64,000 nt of DNA from Thermaurantimonas sp046295455. GTDB taxonomy: Bacteria; Bacteroidota; Bacteroidia; Flavobacteriales; Schleiferiaceae. Where the stretch lies: assembly GCA_046295455.1 (NCBI GenBank), contig JBKBNI010000004.1:186001-250000 (forward strand). The letters run 5' to 3'. Below, in pieces: positions 20,201 to 27,606 of this stretch. Position numbers and translations under genes: made by a program. The number at the start of each line of letters is the position of its first letter. The first letter of the stretch is position 1. The notes beneath the pieces were generated by a model, which worked only from the letters and a program-made list of their open reading frames with translations, searched no databases and was not told the DNA's origin.

Positions 20201-21524
20201 TGGATTTATGCCTACGCCCGGAATTCTTGGCCAAAGTGGCTCTGCTCCGGGCTATGATTTCGCATTTGGATCACAAAGAGATATCAAACCAAAGGCATCT
20301 GAAAACGAATGGATCACCAAATCGCCATTGCTCAACAATCAATTTTCACAAACCCTCACTGAAAATCTTAACCTTCGGGCTACCATCGAACCGATTAACA
20401 CATTCAGAATCGAGCTAACGTCCATGAGAAACTCTACATTCAATGAAAATGGATTTTTCCGGTATGATGCCACAGCTTTCGATTATCAGGTACAAAATTT
20501 GTTTCAGATGGGTACATATACCACTTCTTTCTGGGCATTTCGCACTTCGTTTGAAACCATGAGAGGACCTGATTTCCGAAGTCAGGTTTATGACCAGTTT
20601 TTACAAAACCGAATGGCCATCGCAGAGCGCCTTGTAGAGCAAAGGCGACAAATTGATCCAACGTACAATCCCACCTTTAATCCCAACCCCGATACATCGA
20701 GTTATGGATTCGAAGGATACAGCTTTGCGTCTCAGGACGTATTGATACCCGCGTTTATTTCGGCTTTTGCCGGCTTGGATCCCGGCACCATTTCCCTCGA
20801 CCCAAGGTTCCGGCGCAATACCATACCTCTACCAAACTGGCAGCTTACCTATGATGGGCTAAACAAGGTGCCCTTCTTCAACAAGCACTTTACAAACATC
20901 GCCCTGCGGCACGGTTATACAGGGACTTACTCCCTCGGAAACTTCAACACAAACCTCATACTTCAGCAAAGACTCGAAGACGGAGAGCCTCCTATCAATG
21001 AAAATGGTGATTTTCTCCCCGAATTTCAAATCGTATCTGCCTCGATCGTTGAGCAGTGGTCTCCGCTGATTGGCGTAAATCTCAGGATGAAAAACTCCCT
21101 CACACTGCGTATCGATTACAAAAAGGACCGCATGCAAAATCTAAGCCTTGCCAATAATCAATTGACCGATTCAAGAGGCAATGAAGTAGTAGTGGGTGCC
21201 GGATACATCATCAAGGATGTAAAACTCCAGTTTGTGAGTCTGGGTGAGACCGGCCGAAAACCACAGTCAAACCTCGAACTCCGCTGCGATGTATCCGTGC
21301 GCGATAACCAGATCATTATCCGCCGGATCGTCGAACAAGTCGATCAGGTCACTGCCGGAAGCACCATAACCACCATCAAAGTCTCTGCAGACTATGCCCT
21401 GTCTGCCCGGGTTAATGCCAAGCTCTTCTATGATCAAATCATTTCAACATACAAAACATCCAACGCTTTTCCCACTTCCAATACCAATGTCGGAATGTCA
21501 ATTCGCGTAAATTTGGCTCAATAA
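14244..21524 (+). CDS. sprA: SprA, outer-membrane translocon of the type IX secretion system
   Basis: 2426 residues, normal for SprA, which forms a giant outer-membrane beta-barrel through which T9SS cargo leaves the periplasm and which works with PorV and Plug. The start is a GTG at 14244, 6 bp after ruvA; no ATG fits the signal peptide (about residues 1-40, LLSIALTLFLSSF). Typical SprA segments include the early RPQGSATLTLGGRFQR and a QINPQDFRLDILYW motif. A VSVTAGGVKLQEGTQYTVDY segment sits near residues 677-696, and a Gln/Gly/Lys-rich linker near 1917-1960 precedes the final barrel strands. The protein is required for gliding and secretion in Flavobacterium. The long frame is intact, with no frameshift. 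Confidence 0.97.
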   Translation: MRVAEIFLKILLSIALTLFLSSFRFSSFHIFGAASKIHTAQSDTTKDSTRYDPKKPSALNLKDPANFRTVVDYDPVRNLYIVRKYIGNTEINVEYFTPEEFLKIQFEEDDRRYWSDKSGSGAGLRDRNTGADPRDNASALLPLIEIKGETFKNIFGSNTIEIRPQGSATLTLGGRFQRLENPMIPVRNRNTFNLVFNQRIQMNVNGKIGTRLNLGFNYDTQATFQFDNQIKTQFTGEEDQILKKLEFGNVNMPLNSSLVTGVQSLFGIKAQMQFGKTTVTTIFSEQRSQTSSINLQGGGTVQEFFIQADQYEANRHYFLSHYFRENYERFLQNMPVITSPIQITRIEVWVTNRRNVTENVRNIVAFMDLGEADLRDWAYRHSQSGLGDPDIFSGTIDRRHPELPHNQMNRLNPATLQNEYSGIRNIALANSVLSQARFEPGIDFEDLTNARLLSPNEYTFHPQLGYISLNQALNQDEVLAVAFQYTANGKTYQVGEFSNDGVAPPSVLILKMLKATLLNVKVPMWHLMMKNVYSLNAFQINPQDFRLDILYWNDETGVPIPFLPEGNLRNELLLRVMGLDKLNNNNDPFPDGFFDFVPNVTINPQNGRIYFPVVEPFGRHLASKLDNDDLRARYVFQQLYDSTRFRAQEMTKLNKFFLKGRYKSASGSEIQLNAINIPRGSVSVTAGGVKLQEGTQYTVDYNLGRVRILDEGIINSGLPIRVDFENNALFGANVKSFAGINVDHRVNEHWNIGGTLLHLRERPFTQKVNLGFEPIANTIWGANTQYSNQSPFLTKLVDAIPFISTKAPSSINAQGEFAQLIPGSPRAIKLDREETTYIDDFESSQTLIDIRNPMRWQLSSIPSGQPELFPEADLNNDIRIGYNRARIAWYTIDPLFFQANSQTPANVRADRVMRSNHYMREILVKEVFPNRRLDPAMPRNIPTLDLSYYPDERGPYNFDVEGEPGISAGLDADGKLNNPRSRWGGIMRELLTNNFEEQNIEFIQFWLLDPFLEDPTLRGGDLYFNLGNISEDILKDGRQAFEQGLPLDGNMNQLDSTAWGLVPKIVPQVQAFNNEPGAREVQDVGLDGLGDEQERNWFVHNNQTFIQRVAAQFGTGSAVYNAIFNDPAADNYEFYRSNNYDNLNASILERYKKWNNPQGNSDISQPDGYPNTATNRPDMEDVNMDQTLARSETYFQYRVSIRPQDLQIGRNYITDIFQTTTDVLPDGSRKPVTWYQFKIPIFSPDKVIGPISDFRSIRFIRMFLHNWENPIVLRFAALELVRGEWRRYPFSLSGIRDDLANDDTDGTLFEVNVVNLEENGERSPIRYVLPPGIERQELFATSSIQAQNEQSLAIRICDLKDGDARAVFRNLAMDMRLYKRLRMFVHAEQREVTQPLKDGDLTAFIRLGADFSQNFYEYEIPLKVTQWGEQDPRQIWPVENEFDIDMEEIRRIKLERDRVGHPLQSRYTVDLGNRKITIVGVPNLGNVRTVMIGIRNPKKQLGDPNDDGLPKCAEIWVNELRLGGFDNRGGYAAAGRVNAQLADFANITLSGNYSTVGFGSIDQNVNARSKEEIIGYDLQSNFELGKFFSDKVRLRIPMFIGFAEEWRNPMFNPLDMDIEFKDALRNLETERERDSIRRISQTYTLRRGVNFANVRKERTNTKRKPQFYDIENIALSYSFNEIYFRDINTVSDVRRDYKGALNYNFQTQAKPVEPFKKVKFLQSKHLALIRDFNFNYMPSRFTFRTELWRIYNEAEMRNTDNPTFRLPITYQKAFTFNRIYDLSWDLTRALRVDFQARMFTRVDEPDGPSSADSVKNAIRENLRAGGRPTNYHQTLNVNYDLPFNKIPLLNFINTSVRYTADFDWMTNSLLAILSTDNDSLNLGNTIQNSQSWQINGQANMVNFYNKVKFLQEANQGKPPQRPGGQQQRPNVPANLRGNEGKGRQDDKKEEDKESTFRKIAKSSARILMSLRNVGGGYTITRGTLLPGFMPTPGILGQSGSAPGYDFAFGSQRDIKPKASENEWITKSPLLNNQFSQTLTENLNLRATIEPINTFRIELTSMRNSTFNENGFFRYDATAFDYQVQNLFQMGTYTTSFWAFRTSFETMRGPDFRSQVYDQFLQNRMAIAERLVEQRRQIDPTYNPTFNPNPDTSSYGFEGYSFASQDVLIPAFISAFAGLDPGTISLDPRFRRNTIPLPNWQLTYDGLNKVPFFNKHFTNIALRHGYTGTYSLGNFNTNLILQQRLEDGEPPINENGDFLPEFQIVSASIVEQWSPLIGVNLRMKNSLTLRIDYKKDRMQNLSLANNQLTDSRGNEVVVGAGYIIKDVKLQFVSLGETGRKPQSNLELRCDVSVRDNQIIIRRIVEQVDQVTAGSTITTIKVSADYALSARVNAKLFYDQIISTYKTSNAFPTSNTNVGMSIRVNLAQ

Positions 21525-21532
21525 TACCCGAT

Positions 21533-21781
21533 ATGGATTCTTCAGAAAATGAAATGACCTATTCACAGGCGATGGACGAACTGGAGTCGATTGCCGGACA
21601 GCTCGAGAATGAAATCACAGATCCGGATCAAATGCTTCTGCTGATCAACAGAGCTGAGTTTTTAGTCAAATATTGTAAATCAAAGCTGTCAAAGACGGAG
21701 AAGTCCGTTCAGGAAATTCTCAACCGGCTTTCTGATTCAGATCCGGAACCCGAACAACCCAATACTTCTCAACCGATTTAA
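21533..21781 (+). CDS. xseB: Exodeoxyribonuclease VII small subunit
   Basis: 82 residues, the usual size for XseB. The conserved N-terminal helix is YSQAMDELESIAGQLEN, followed by INRAEFLVKYCKSKLSKTEKSVQEIL, which fits the two-helix coiled-coil fold. The acidic, proline-rich tail is variable in the family. XseB binds XseA to form the single-strand DNA exonuclease; xseA is not in the window. It lies 8 bp after sprA and 3 bp before gldA, so it is probably in the same transcript. Confidence 0.85.
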   Translation: MDSSENEMTYSQAMDELESIAGQLENEITDPDQMLLLINRAEFLVKYCKSKLSKTEKSVQEILNRLSDSDPEPEQPNTSQPI

Positions 21782-21784
21782 GAA

Positions 21785-22699
21785 ATGTCAATAGCAGTCT
21801 GTGAAGTTAGCAAGTTATATGGAAATCAGCGTGCCTTAGATAAGGTTTCTTTTCGGGTAAATAAAGGTGAGATTGTCGGCTTTCTCGGGCCAAACGGAGC
21901 CGGAAAAAGCACCATGATGAAAATTCTTACTGGATTTATCCCCCCCTCCGAAGGCTCTGCTACCATCGATGGGCTGGATGTTTCGGCAAGGAGCCTTGAC
22001 GTAAGAAAAAAAATTGGCTACCTCCCCGAGCATAATCCACTCTATCTCGATATGTATGTGAGAGAGTTTCTGGGGTTTATGGCTGGTTTGCAAAAGGTAC
22101 CTAAAGACAGAATTGAACTCATCATTTCCAGGACAGGCCTCTCTTCTGAGGCCCACAAGCAAATCGGCCAGCTTTCTAAAGGATACCGCCAGAGGGTCGG
22201 CCTCGCTCATGCTTTACTGCACGATCCTGATGTGCTGATTCTTGACGAGCCTACCACCGGATTGGATCCAAATCAGATCGTGGAAATCCGACAGCTCATC
22301 AAAGAACTCGGTCAGTCTAAGACGGTCATGCTCTCTACCCATATCATGCAGGAAGTCGAAATACTATGCGATCGGGTGATAATCATCAATAAAGGAAAAA
22401 TCGTAGCGGACACCACCACAGAAGCCTTGAAACACGCCTCCGGTCGCCAGACAATCATCGTGCAGTTTGAAAAAGAAGTCAGCAATAGTTGGTTTAAGGC
22501 CATTTCCGGTATTCTTCGCTCAAAAAGAGAAGGGACTCAATGGTATATCGAAACCGACGCACACCTCGATATACGCAAGCGCATTTTTGAGCGAGCGGTT
22601 GAAACCGGAAATCCGATCCTAAGCATTCAGACAAAGGAAACACGGATAGAAGATGTGTTTCGCATGCTCACCAATGTAGGAAATCAAAGCGAAAACTAA
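21785..22699 (+). CDS. gldA: GldA-type ABC transporter ATPase
   Basis: 304 residues with one ABC ATPase domain. Walker A is GPNGAGKST, the signature region reads QLSKGYRQRVGLAHALL, and Walker B is VLILDEPTTGLDP with the catalytic Glu. The stretch IGYLPEHNPLYLDMYVREFL is characteristic of GldA. In Flavobacterium johnsoniae GldA works with the membrane proteins GldF and GldG in gliding. Those two genes are not adjacent here. It follows xseB by 3 bp, and its last 4 bp overlap the convergent dehydrogenase gene. Confidence 0.9.
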   Translation: MSIAVCEVSKLYGNQRALDKVSFRVNKGEIVGFLGPNGAGKSTMMKILTGFIPPSEGSATIDGLDVSARSLDVRKKIGYLPEHNPLYLDMYVREFLGFMAGLQKVPKDRIELIISRTGLSSEAHKQIGQLSKGYRQRVGLAHALLHDPDVLILDEPTTGLDPNQIVEIRQLIKELGQSKTVMLSTHIMQEVEILCDRVIIINKGKIVADTTTEALKHASGRQTIIVQFEKEVSNSWFKAISGILRSKREGTQWYIETDAHLDIRKRIFERAVETGNPILSIQTKETRIEDVFRMLTNVGNQSEN

Positions 22700-23859
22700 A
22701 CCTGCTGCAAAATCCGGTCGCTCTCATAGAATCCTGCCGAAGCCCTGTATCGCATGTCTTTGTAGTGATCAAAAAGCCGGTCTAATACGGCCTTGACCCT
22801 ATCAAATCCGATGTCTCTGCCCCATTCGATTAAACCCTTCGGATAGTTGGCCCCATATTTCATGGCTTCATCTACCGCAGCTGCATCTGCAATGTTGAGA
22901 TATACCGCATCTACAGCCTCATTGATCAGCATCGCCATTATTCTCATAAATACCCTGTCGCAGAGCTCCTCATCAGGCGCTGAATCGAGTAGCATCGGAG
23001 CCGTACTACTGTAGTCGTAAAAGCCTATTCCCACCTTGCGACCCAGTCGGCCAGATTCCATCATGCGCTGCTGTAAAATAGAGGGTCGGTAGCGTGGATC
23101 GAAGTACATCTGTTCAAAAACCGAATAACTCACAGCAAAGTTGACATCGAGACCAATGAAATCCATAAGTTCAAAAGGACCCATGCGAAAGCCCCCCTTG
23201 GTCTTCATGATAAAATCTACCTCTGAGGGTGTTGCGATCTGTTCTTCCACGATTCTGAGAGCTTCCCCGTAGAATGGTCTGGCAACGCGATTGACGATAA
23301 ATCCCGGAGTATCTTTTACCCTTACAGCACGCTTTCCCCATTCTTTCATCAGATCTATCAGTTGTGACAGCACCCTTTCAGAAGTATTCATCCCGGGAAC
23401 TACTTCGACCAGCTTCATGATCGTAGCTGGATTAAAAAAATGTAGTCCGGCAAATTTTTCAGGTCTGCCGAGGACTCTGCTCAGTTTACTGACGCTTAGG
23501 CTCGACGTATTCGTACATAGGATACAATCCGGGTGTACACACTCTTCAATGGCTTCAAACAGTTTTTTTTTAATTTCAAAATCCTCTACTATGGCCTCAA
23601 TAAACAGATGAGAATCCGATAGGTCAGATAGAGAAGTGGTGAAGCATATACGTTGGAAGACCTCTTCGGGGCTTTGATTTTCGAGTTTGCCTTTTTGAGA
23701 GAGTTTGGTGAGACTGGCCAGAATAGATTCATGAGCTTTTTGAAGGCTGGCCTCTTCTATGTCGTAGAGTCGTACCATATGCCTGTTTTGAGCCGCAAGC
23801 TGTGCAATGCTACTGCCCATTGTGCCAGCTCCGGCCACTGAAATGATACTATCTTTCAT
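22696..23859 (-). CDS. 3-hydroxyacyl-CoA dehydrogenase (3-hydroxybutyryl-CoA type)
   Basis: 387 residues. The N-terminal Rossmann domain has GAGTMG at residues 10-15, and the catalytic His140 lies in GLHFFNPATIMKLVEVVPG. Two helical 3HCDH C-terminal domains follow in tandem (about 185-285, starting GFIVNRVARPF, and about 300-385). It oxidises a 3-hydroxyacyl-CoA to the 3-oxoacyl-CoA with NAD+, in fatty-acid oxidation or short-chain acyl-CoA metabolism; exact chain length cannot be told. The ATG overlaps the stop of the histidine kinase gene upstream (ATGA), an unusual partner for this enzyme. Confidence 0.92.
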   Translation of the reverse strand: MKDSIISVAGAGTMGSSIAQLAAQNRHMVRLYDIEEASLQKAHESILASLTKLSQKGKLENQSPEEVFQRICFTTSLSDLSDSHLFIEAIVEDFEIKKKLFEAIEECVHPDCILCTNTSSLSVSKLSRVLGRPEKFAGLHFFNPATIMKLVEVVPGMNTSERVLSQLIDLMKEWGKRAVRVKDTPGFIVNRVARPFYGEALRIVEEQIATPSEVDFIMKTKGGFRMGPFELMDFIGLDVNFAVSYSVFEQMYFDPRYRPSILQQRMMESGRLGRKVGIGFYDYSSTAPMLLDSAPDEELCDRVFMRIMAMLINEAVDAVYLNIADAAAVDEAMKYGANYPKGLIEWGRDIGFDRVKAVLDRLFDHYKDMRYRASAGFYESDRILQQV

Positions 23860-25328
23860 GATTTTTTAATGTTAAACGTCGGTAAAGTCACATAAAAAAC
23901 AGAGCCCTTACCCTCCTGGCTTTCGAAGTGAATTTTTCCATTATTTTTTATGACAAACTCTTTTACAAGAGCCAACCCCAATCCCGAACCTTTTTCGCCT
24001 AATGTGCCCGTTTTCGAGGTGCTCAAAAAGGAAAAAAGATTTTCTTTTTCACGCGCGGAGATCCCTATGCCCTCATCCTGAATGGAAATTTGTACTTCGT
24101 CAGAATTTAATAGCTTGCCTGTTATAACTATCTTGCCGTTTACATGAGAAAATTTAATGGCATTTGACAGCAGGTTTCTCAGGATGAAGTATAGACTGTT
24201 TGGATCGCAATAGGCGATAATATCGTCCAAATGGTTGATGTCAATCTTTAGCTTTTTCTCCTGGATATTAATCTGAAATGACTCTACAAGTTTTTGAATG
24301 ACCTTTTTTACGTACACAGGCTCCGGCTGGTTTTTTTCACCTTTTATTTCGCTGGACGACCATGCCAACAAATTATTGAGAAGTTCACTTGAATTTTTTA
24401 AACTTATATTAAGTAGCCTGAGATAATCTTTTATTTCCTTATTGCTGAGAGAGTCCAGGCTTTCGTACAGCAGGTCACCGATCGACTGGCTATTGTAAAT
24501 GGGGTTCTTTAGATCATGCGCAATGATGGTAAAAAACTTATTTTTTATTGCGTTTGCTTCCCGGAGTTCGGACAGCAATTTTAGATTATTCAGTTCTTTG
24601 TTTTTTAAATCTGTAATATCTCTGGAGCTTCCAACAATATATATTTTTTGATTTTTCGGGATTTCAATTTTTTTTAGTTGAGTAAGCCAGTACTTGCCAC
24701 CGGCAGGAAGTTCGAGGTATTCTTCATATGCGATGATATCATTGCTCATCAGAGCCCTTCGGTAGTTTTCCTCCAGCTGGCGGCCTACTTCTTCCCCTAC
24801 AAGTTCTCTTGGTGTTTTTTTGTGTATTGTGTTGAATGAAATACCCGTTTCTTCCCGGTGTTTCTTATTTGTGGTAACAAATCGGAATTCTTCATTTTTA
24901 TATTCGATAATGAAGACGGCATCACTGGATGAAAAAAATATATTTTCATAAAAATATCGAATGTCATTGATCTCTTCGAAATCTTCAAAGGATATTTGAT
25001 TTTCAATATTAAGTGTAACGTCAATCAATTCTCCGGAGTTTGAATATTTTACTTTATAAATAAGATCAGATCGATCCTTGTTTGCGTAAAAGAATTTACC
25101 AAAGGCTGATATCTCTACATCTGAGGCAAACATTTGAAAGAAAGTCTTGTCAAAACCCAATTGCTTTTCAAATTCCTTGTATGATACAGGGCTTTGTTTT
25201 CCGATTAATCCCTTGATTATCTCTTTATCAGGTTCGTTCCATTCCAGTATTTCAAAATCTGTGATTTGACTTTTTGAATCCCTTATTACTTTCAGTTTAT
25301 ATCTCAGGTTTTTCAAAAGGTGATCCAT
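23856..25328 (-). CDS. Cytoplasmic PAS-domain sensor histidine kinase
   Basis: 490 residues with no membrane segment. The first ~120 residues are of unknown fold, possibly a diverged PAS. A PAS/PAC domain follows (about 128-245, ending VGSSRDITD), then a HisKA domain with H-box FTIIAHDLKNPIYNS (phospho-acceptor His271). The ATPase domain has LLSNAIKFS, DEGIGIS and GSGLGLALV. It should autophosphorylate in response to an intracellular or redox cue. No response regulator lies next to it. The stop overlaps the start of the 3-hydroxyacyl-CoA dehydrogenase, and another kinase lies 18 bp upstream. Confidence 0.9.
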   Translation of the reverse strand: MDHLLKNLRYKLKVIRDSKSQITDFEILEWNEPDKEIIKGLIGKQSPVSYKEFEKQLGFDKTFFQMFASDVEISAFGKFFYANKDRSDLIYKVKYSNSGELIDVTLNIENQISFEDFEEINDIRYFYENIFFSSSDAVFIIEYKNEEFRFVTTNKKHREETGISFNTIHKKTPRELVGEEVGRQLEENYRRALMSNDIIAYEEYLELPAGGKYWLTQLKKIEIPKNQKIYIVGSSRDITDLKNKELNNLKLLSELREANAIKNKFFTIIAHDLKNPIYNSQSIGDLLYESLDSLSNKEIKDYLRLLNISLKNSSELLNNLLAWSSSEIKGEKNQPEPVYVKKVIQKLVESFQINIQEKKLKIDINHLDDIIAYCDPNSLYFILRNLLSNAIKFSHVNGKIVITGKLLNSDEVQISIQDEGIGISAREKENLFSFLSTSKTGTLGEKGSGLGLALVKEFVIKNNGKIHFESQEGKGSVFYVTLPTFNIKKS

Positions 25329-25346
25329 AGGTTTGTAAATATTAAT

Positions 25347-26765
25347 TTATATTGGTAAATATTTTGATATTTTGTTTAAAATTACTTCTTTGGTGTATGG
25401 TTTGGGAATATAATCGTCAAATCCTTCGTTCAGAAACTTTTCCTCATCATTGGCAAGGGCATAGGCAGTGAGGGCAATGACGGGCAGATGGTTGTATTGA
25501 TTGTTTTTTTTGATTTCTTTCATTGCCTGTATTCCATCCATACCTTTTCCGAGATTGATGTCCATAAGTACGAGGTCAAATTCTTTTTTTCCCAGAAGGC
25601 TAAGTCCCTGTTCCGCATTGTCTGCTAATGTAATGTGATATTTCTTTCCGAGGCAGATTTCAAGTAGTTTTTGGTTGAGATAGTTGTCTTCTACATATAA
25701 GATGCTTTTTCTATTTTTTTTGGTGATATTTTTTATATCTGTTATTTGACGGTCGGAGGATTCACTGTTTGGTATTGTGATGGTAAAGGTACTTCCTTGA
25801 TTGGGTTTACTGTTTACCTCAATTTTTCCATCCATAATATGCACGAGTTTCTTCACGATGCTCAGACCGATTCCTGATCCTTCGTAGTGGCGATTGTAGC
25901 CTTCACTGAGCTGTCTGAAGTCGTCAAAACACTCATCTATTCTGTCTGGCTCGATTCCGATTCCTGTATCTGATACCGAAATGATACACTTTTCAGAATC
26001 CGTTCGGTAATACACATCAATTTTTCCGCTATCCGTAAATTTAATGGCATTTGAAAGCAGCTGTTTAATGATTTTGTCCAGCTTTTTTCCGTCGCAGAAA
26101 AAATGTACTTTCGGAGCAATTTCCCCGGACAGATGGATGGTCAGATTTTTGGACTTTGCTTTATAATAAAACGAATCACAGGCATTTTTCAAAAGGGAGT
26201 ATATATCTACCTCTTCGTTTTGCACGATGATCTTGTCTGAGATAATCAACGAGAAATCATTAATGTTGTTAAGAGTATCGACCATTCGATTGGCAGATTG
26301 GGATAGACTATCGATATACAGCTGTGCTTCCTGGCTTAGTTCGGTATACTTCAATAAATCTGTAAAACCGATTATTCCCGTCAGAGGTGTTCGGAGTTCG
26401 TGAGATAGATTTTCCAGAAAGTGATTTCGCTGTCTATCTATTTCATTTAGGCTTGCAATGGTATTCTCAAGATTGAGCAAATGTACTTGCTCCTCGGTCA
26501 CGTCTATGAGTTGATATACTGCATGGTTTCTTTCGAGCTGTTGTTTTATTACATTCAGATAAATGTTTTTATCATTTTTAGTAATGTGTATAGATTGGTC
26601 GGACGAATCTGTCAGATAAGATGAGTAGAATTTTTCTTCATCTACTTTTAGCTGATTAATCAGTGTATAAAATGATTGATTGGCATATACGATTGCTGAG
26701 CCATTGTGAATCAAGGTAGGTATTTCACTCTTATCTACAATCTCTTTAAACAACATTGAATCCAT
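25347..26765 (-). CDS. Hybrid sensor histidine kinase with C-terminal receiver
   Basis: 472 residues, apparently cytoplasmic. A short PAS-like sensor (about 1-95) precedes HisKA with H-box NLSHELRTPLTG (His122). An ATPase domain follows (about 225-340, LLSNAIKFT, DTGIGIEPD, GSGIGLSIV), then a receiver domain (about 352-470, ILYVEDNYLNQK, phospho-acceptor Asp in LVLMDINLGKGMDG, conserved Lys in YIPKPY). The receiver suggests intramolecular phosphotransfer. It lies 11 bp after exonuclease III and 18 bp before the next kinase, so the four genes probably share a transcript. Confidence 0.9.
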   Translation of the reverse strand: MDSMLFKEIVDKSEIPTLIHNGSAIVYANQSFYTLINQLKVDEEKFYSSYLTDSSDQSIHITKNDKNIYLNVIKQQLERNHAVYQLIDVTEEQVHLLNLENTIASLNEIDRQRNHFLENLSHELRTPLTGIIGFTDLLKYTELSQEAQLYIDSLSQSANRMVDTLNNINDFSLIISDKIIVQNEEVDIYSLLKNACDSFYYKAKSKNLTIHLSGEIAPKVHFFCDGKKLDKIIKQLLSNAIKFTDSGKIDVYYRTDSEKCIISVSDTGIGIEPDRIDECFDDFRQLSEGYNRHYEGSGIGLSIVKKLVHIMDGKIEVNSKPNQGSTFTITIPNSESSDRQITDIKNITKKNRKSILYVEDNYLNQKLLEICLGKKYHITLADNAEQGLSLLGKKEFDLVLMDINLGKGMDGIQAMKEIKKNNQYNHLPVIALTAYALANDEEKFLNEGFDDYIPKPYTKEVILNKISKYLPI

Positions 26766-26776
26766 ATAAGCGATTG

Positions 26777-27550
26777 TTATTGATATTTCAGCTCAATATT
26801 TATTTTATATGGGCAGTGGTCACTGTGTACTATGTCTGATAAGATATGTACACTTTTTAGTTTGTTTTTTATGCTTGGTGTCAGCATTTGATAGTCTATT
26901 CTCCAACCTTTGTTTTTAGCTCTGGCTCCTGCTCTGTAGGTCCACCAGGTGTAATGGTGAGGCTGCTGATTTAATTCACGGAACGAATCAATCCATCCAT
27001 GCCCGATAAAGGTGTCAAACCATTCTCTTTCCTCCGGCAAAAATCCACTGCTGTTAGCATTGCGTATGGGATCATGTATGTCTATAGGTTTGTGACAAAT
27101 ATTGAAATCTCCTGCCAGGATTATGTTGTTGTAGTCAGACTTTAAGTCATCGGTAAAGCGCAGGAAGTCCTCCAGGAATTTCATTTTGATTTCCTGGCGT
27201 TCGTCCCCGCTGCTGCCGGAGGGTATGTAAACGGATGCTATGGTAAATCCTTGATATACATTGATTAAAATTCTTCCCTCCCGGTCTATGTAGTCCATTC
27301 CGGTCGATTTCAAAGTCTTAAGAGGCTTGATTTTAGATAAAATAGCCACTCCGGAGTAACCCTTCTTTTGAGCCGGATTCCATTGAACGTCGTATCCCAA
27401 TGCGCGAAACTGCCCGAGATCTACCTGGTCTTCATCGGCTTTTACCTCCTGAAGGCAGAGGATATCAGGATTTTCGTCATTCAGCCAATTTAAAAAACCC
27501 TTGTTGATAGCAGATCTGATGCCGTTTACATTGTATGTAATGATATTCAT
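26777..27550 (-). CDS. xth: Exodeoxyribonuclease III (AP endonuclease)
   Basis: 257 residues from the ATG at 27550 (MNIITYNVNGIRSA). The frame is open 63 bp further upstream, but that part has no family match. The enzyme cuts DNA at abasic sites and trims 3' ends in base-excision repair. Catalytic residues of the exonuclease/endonuclease/phosphatase fold are present: Asn7, Glu35 (LQEVKA), Asp and Asn in AGDFNICH, and the C-terminal SDHCPY. It is the first gene of a minus-strand run with two kinases and a dehydrogenase. The 56 bp to the divergent outer-membrane gene should hold both promoters. Confidence 0.95.
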   Translation of the reverse strand: MNIITYNVNGIRSAINKGFLNWLNDENPDILCLQEVKADEDQVDLGQFRALGYDVQWNPAQKKGYSGVAILSKIKPLKTLKSTGMDYIDREGRILINVYQGFTIASVYIPSGSSGDERQEIKMKFLEDFLRFTDDLKSDYNNIILAGDFNICHKPIDIHDPIRNANSSGFLPEEREWFDTFIGHGWIDSFRELNQQPHHYTWWTYRAGARAKNKGWRIDYQMLTPSIKNKLKSVHILSDIVHSDHCPYKINIELKYQ

Positions 27551-27606
27551 TGGGAAAGCGTTAGTTTGTAGTGGTGAAAATCCAGCAAGCGAAGATATAC
27601 TTTGAG

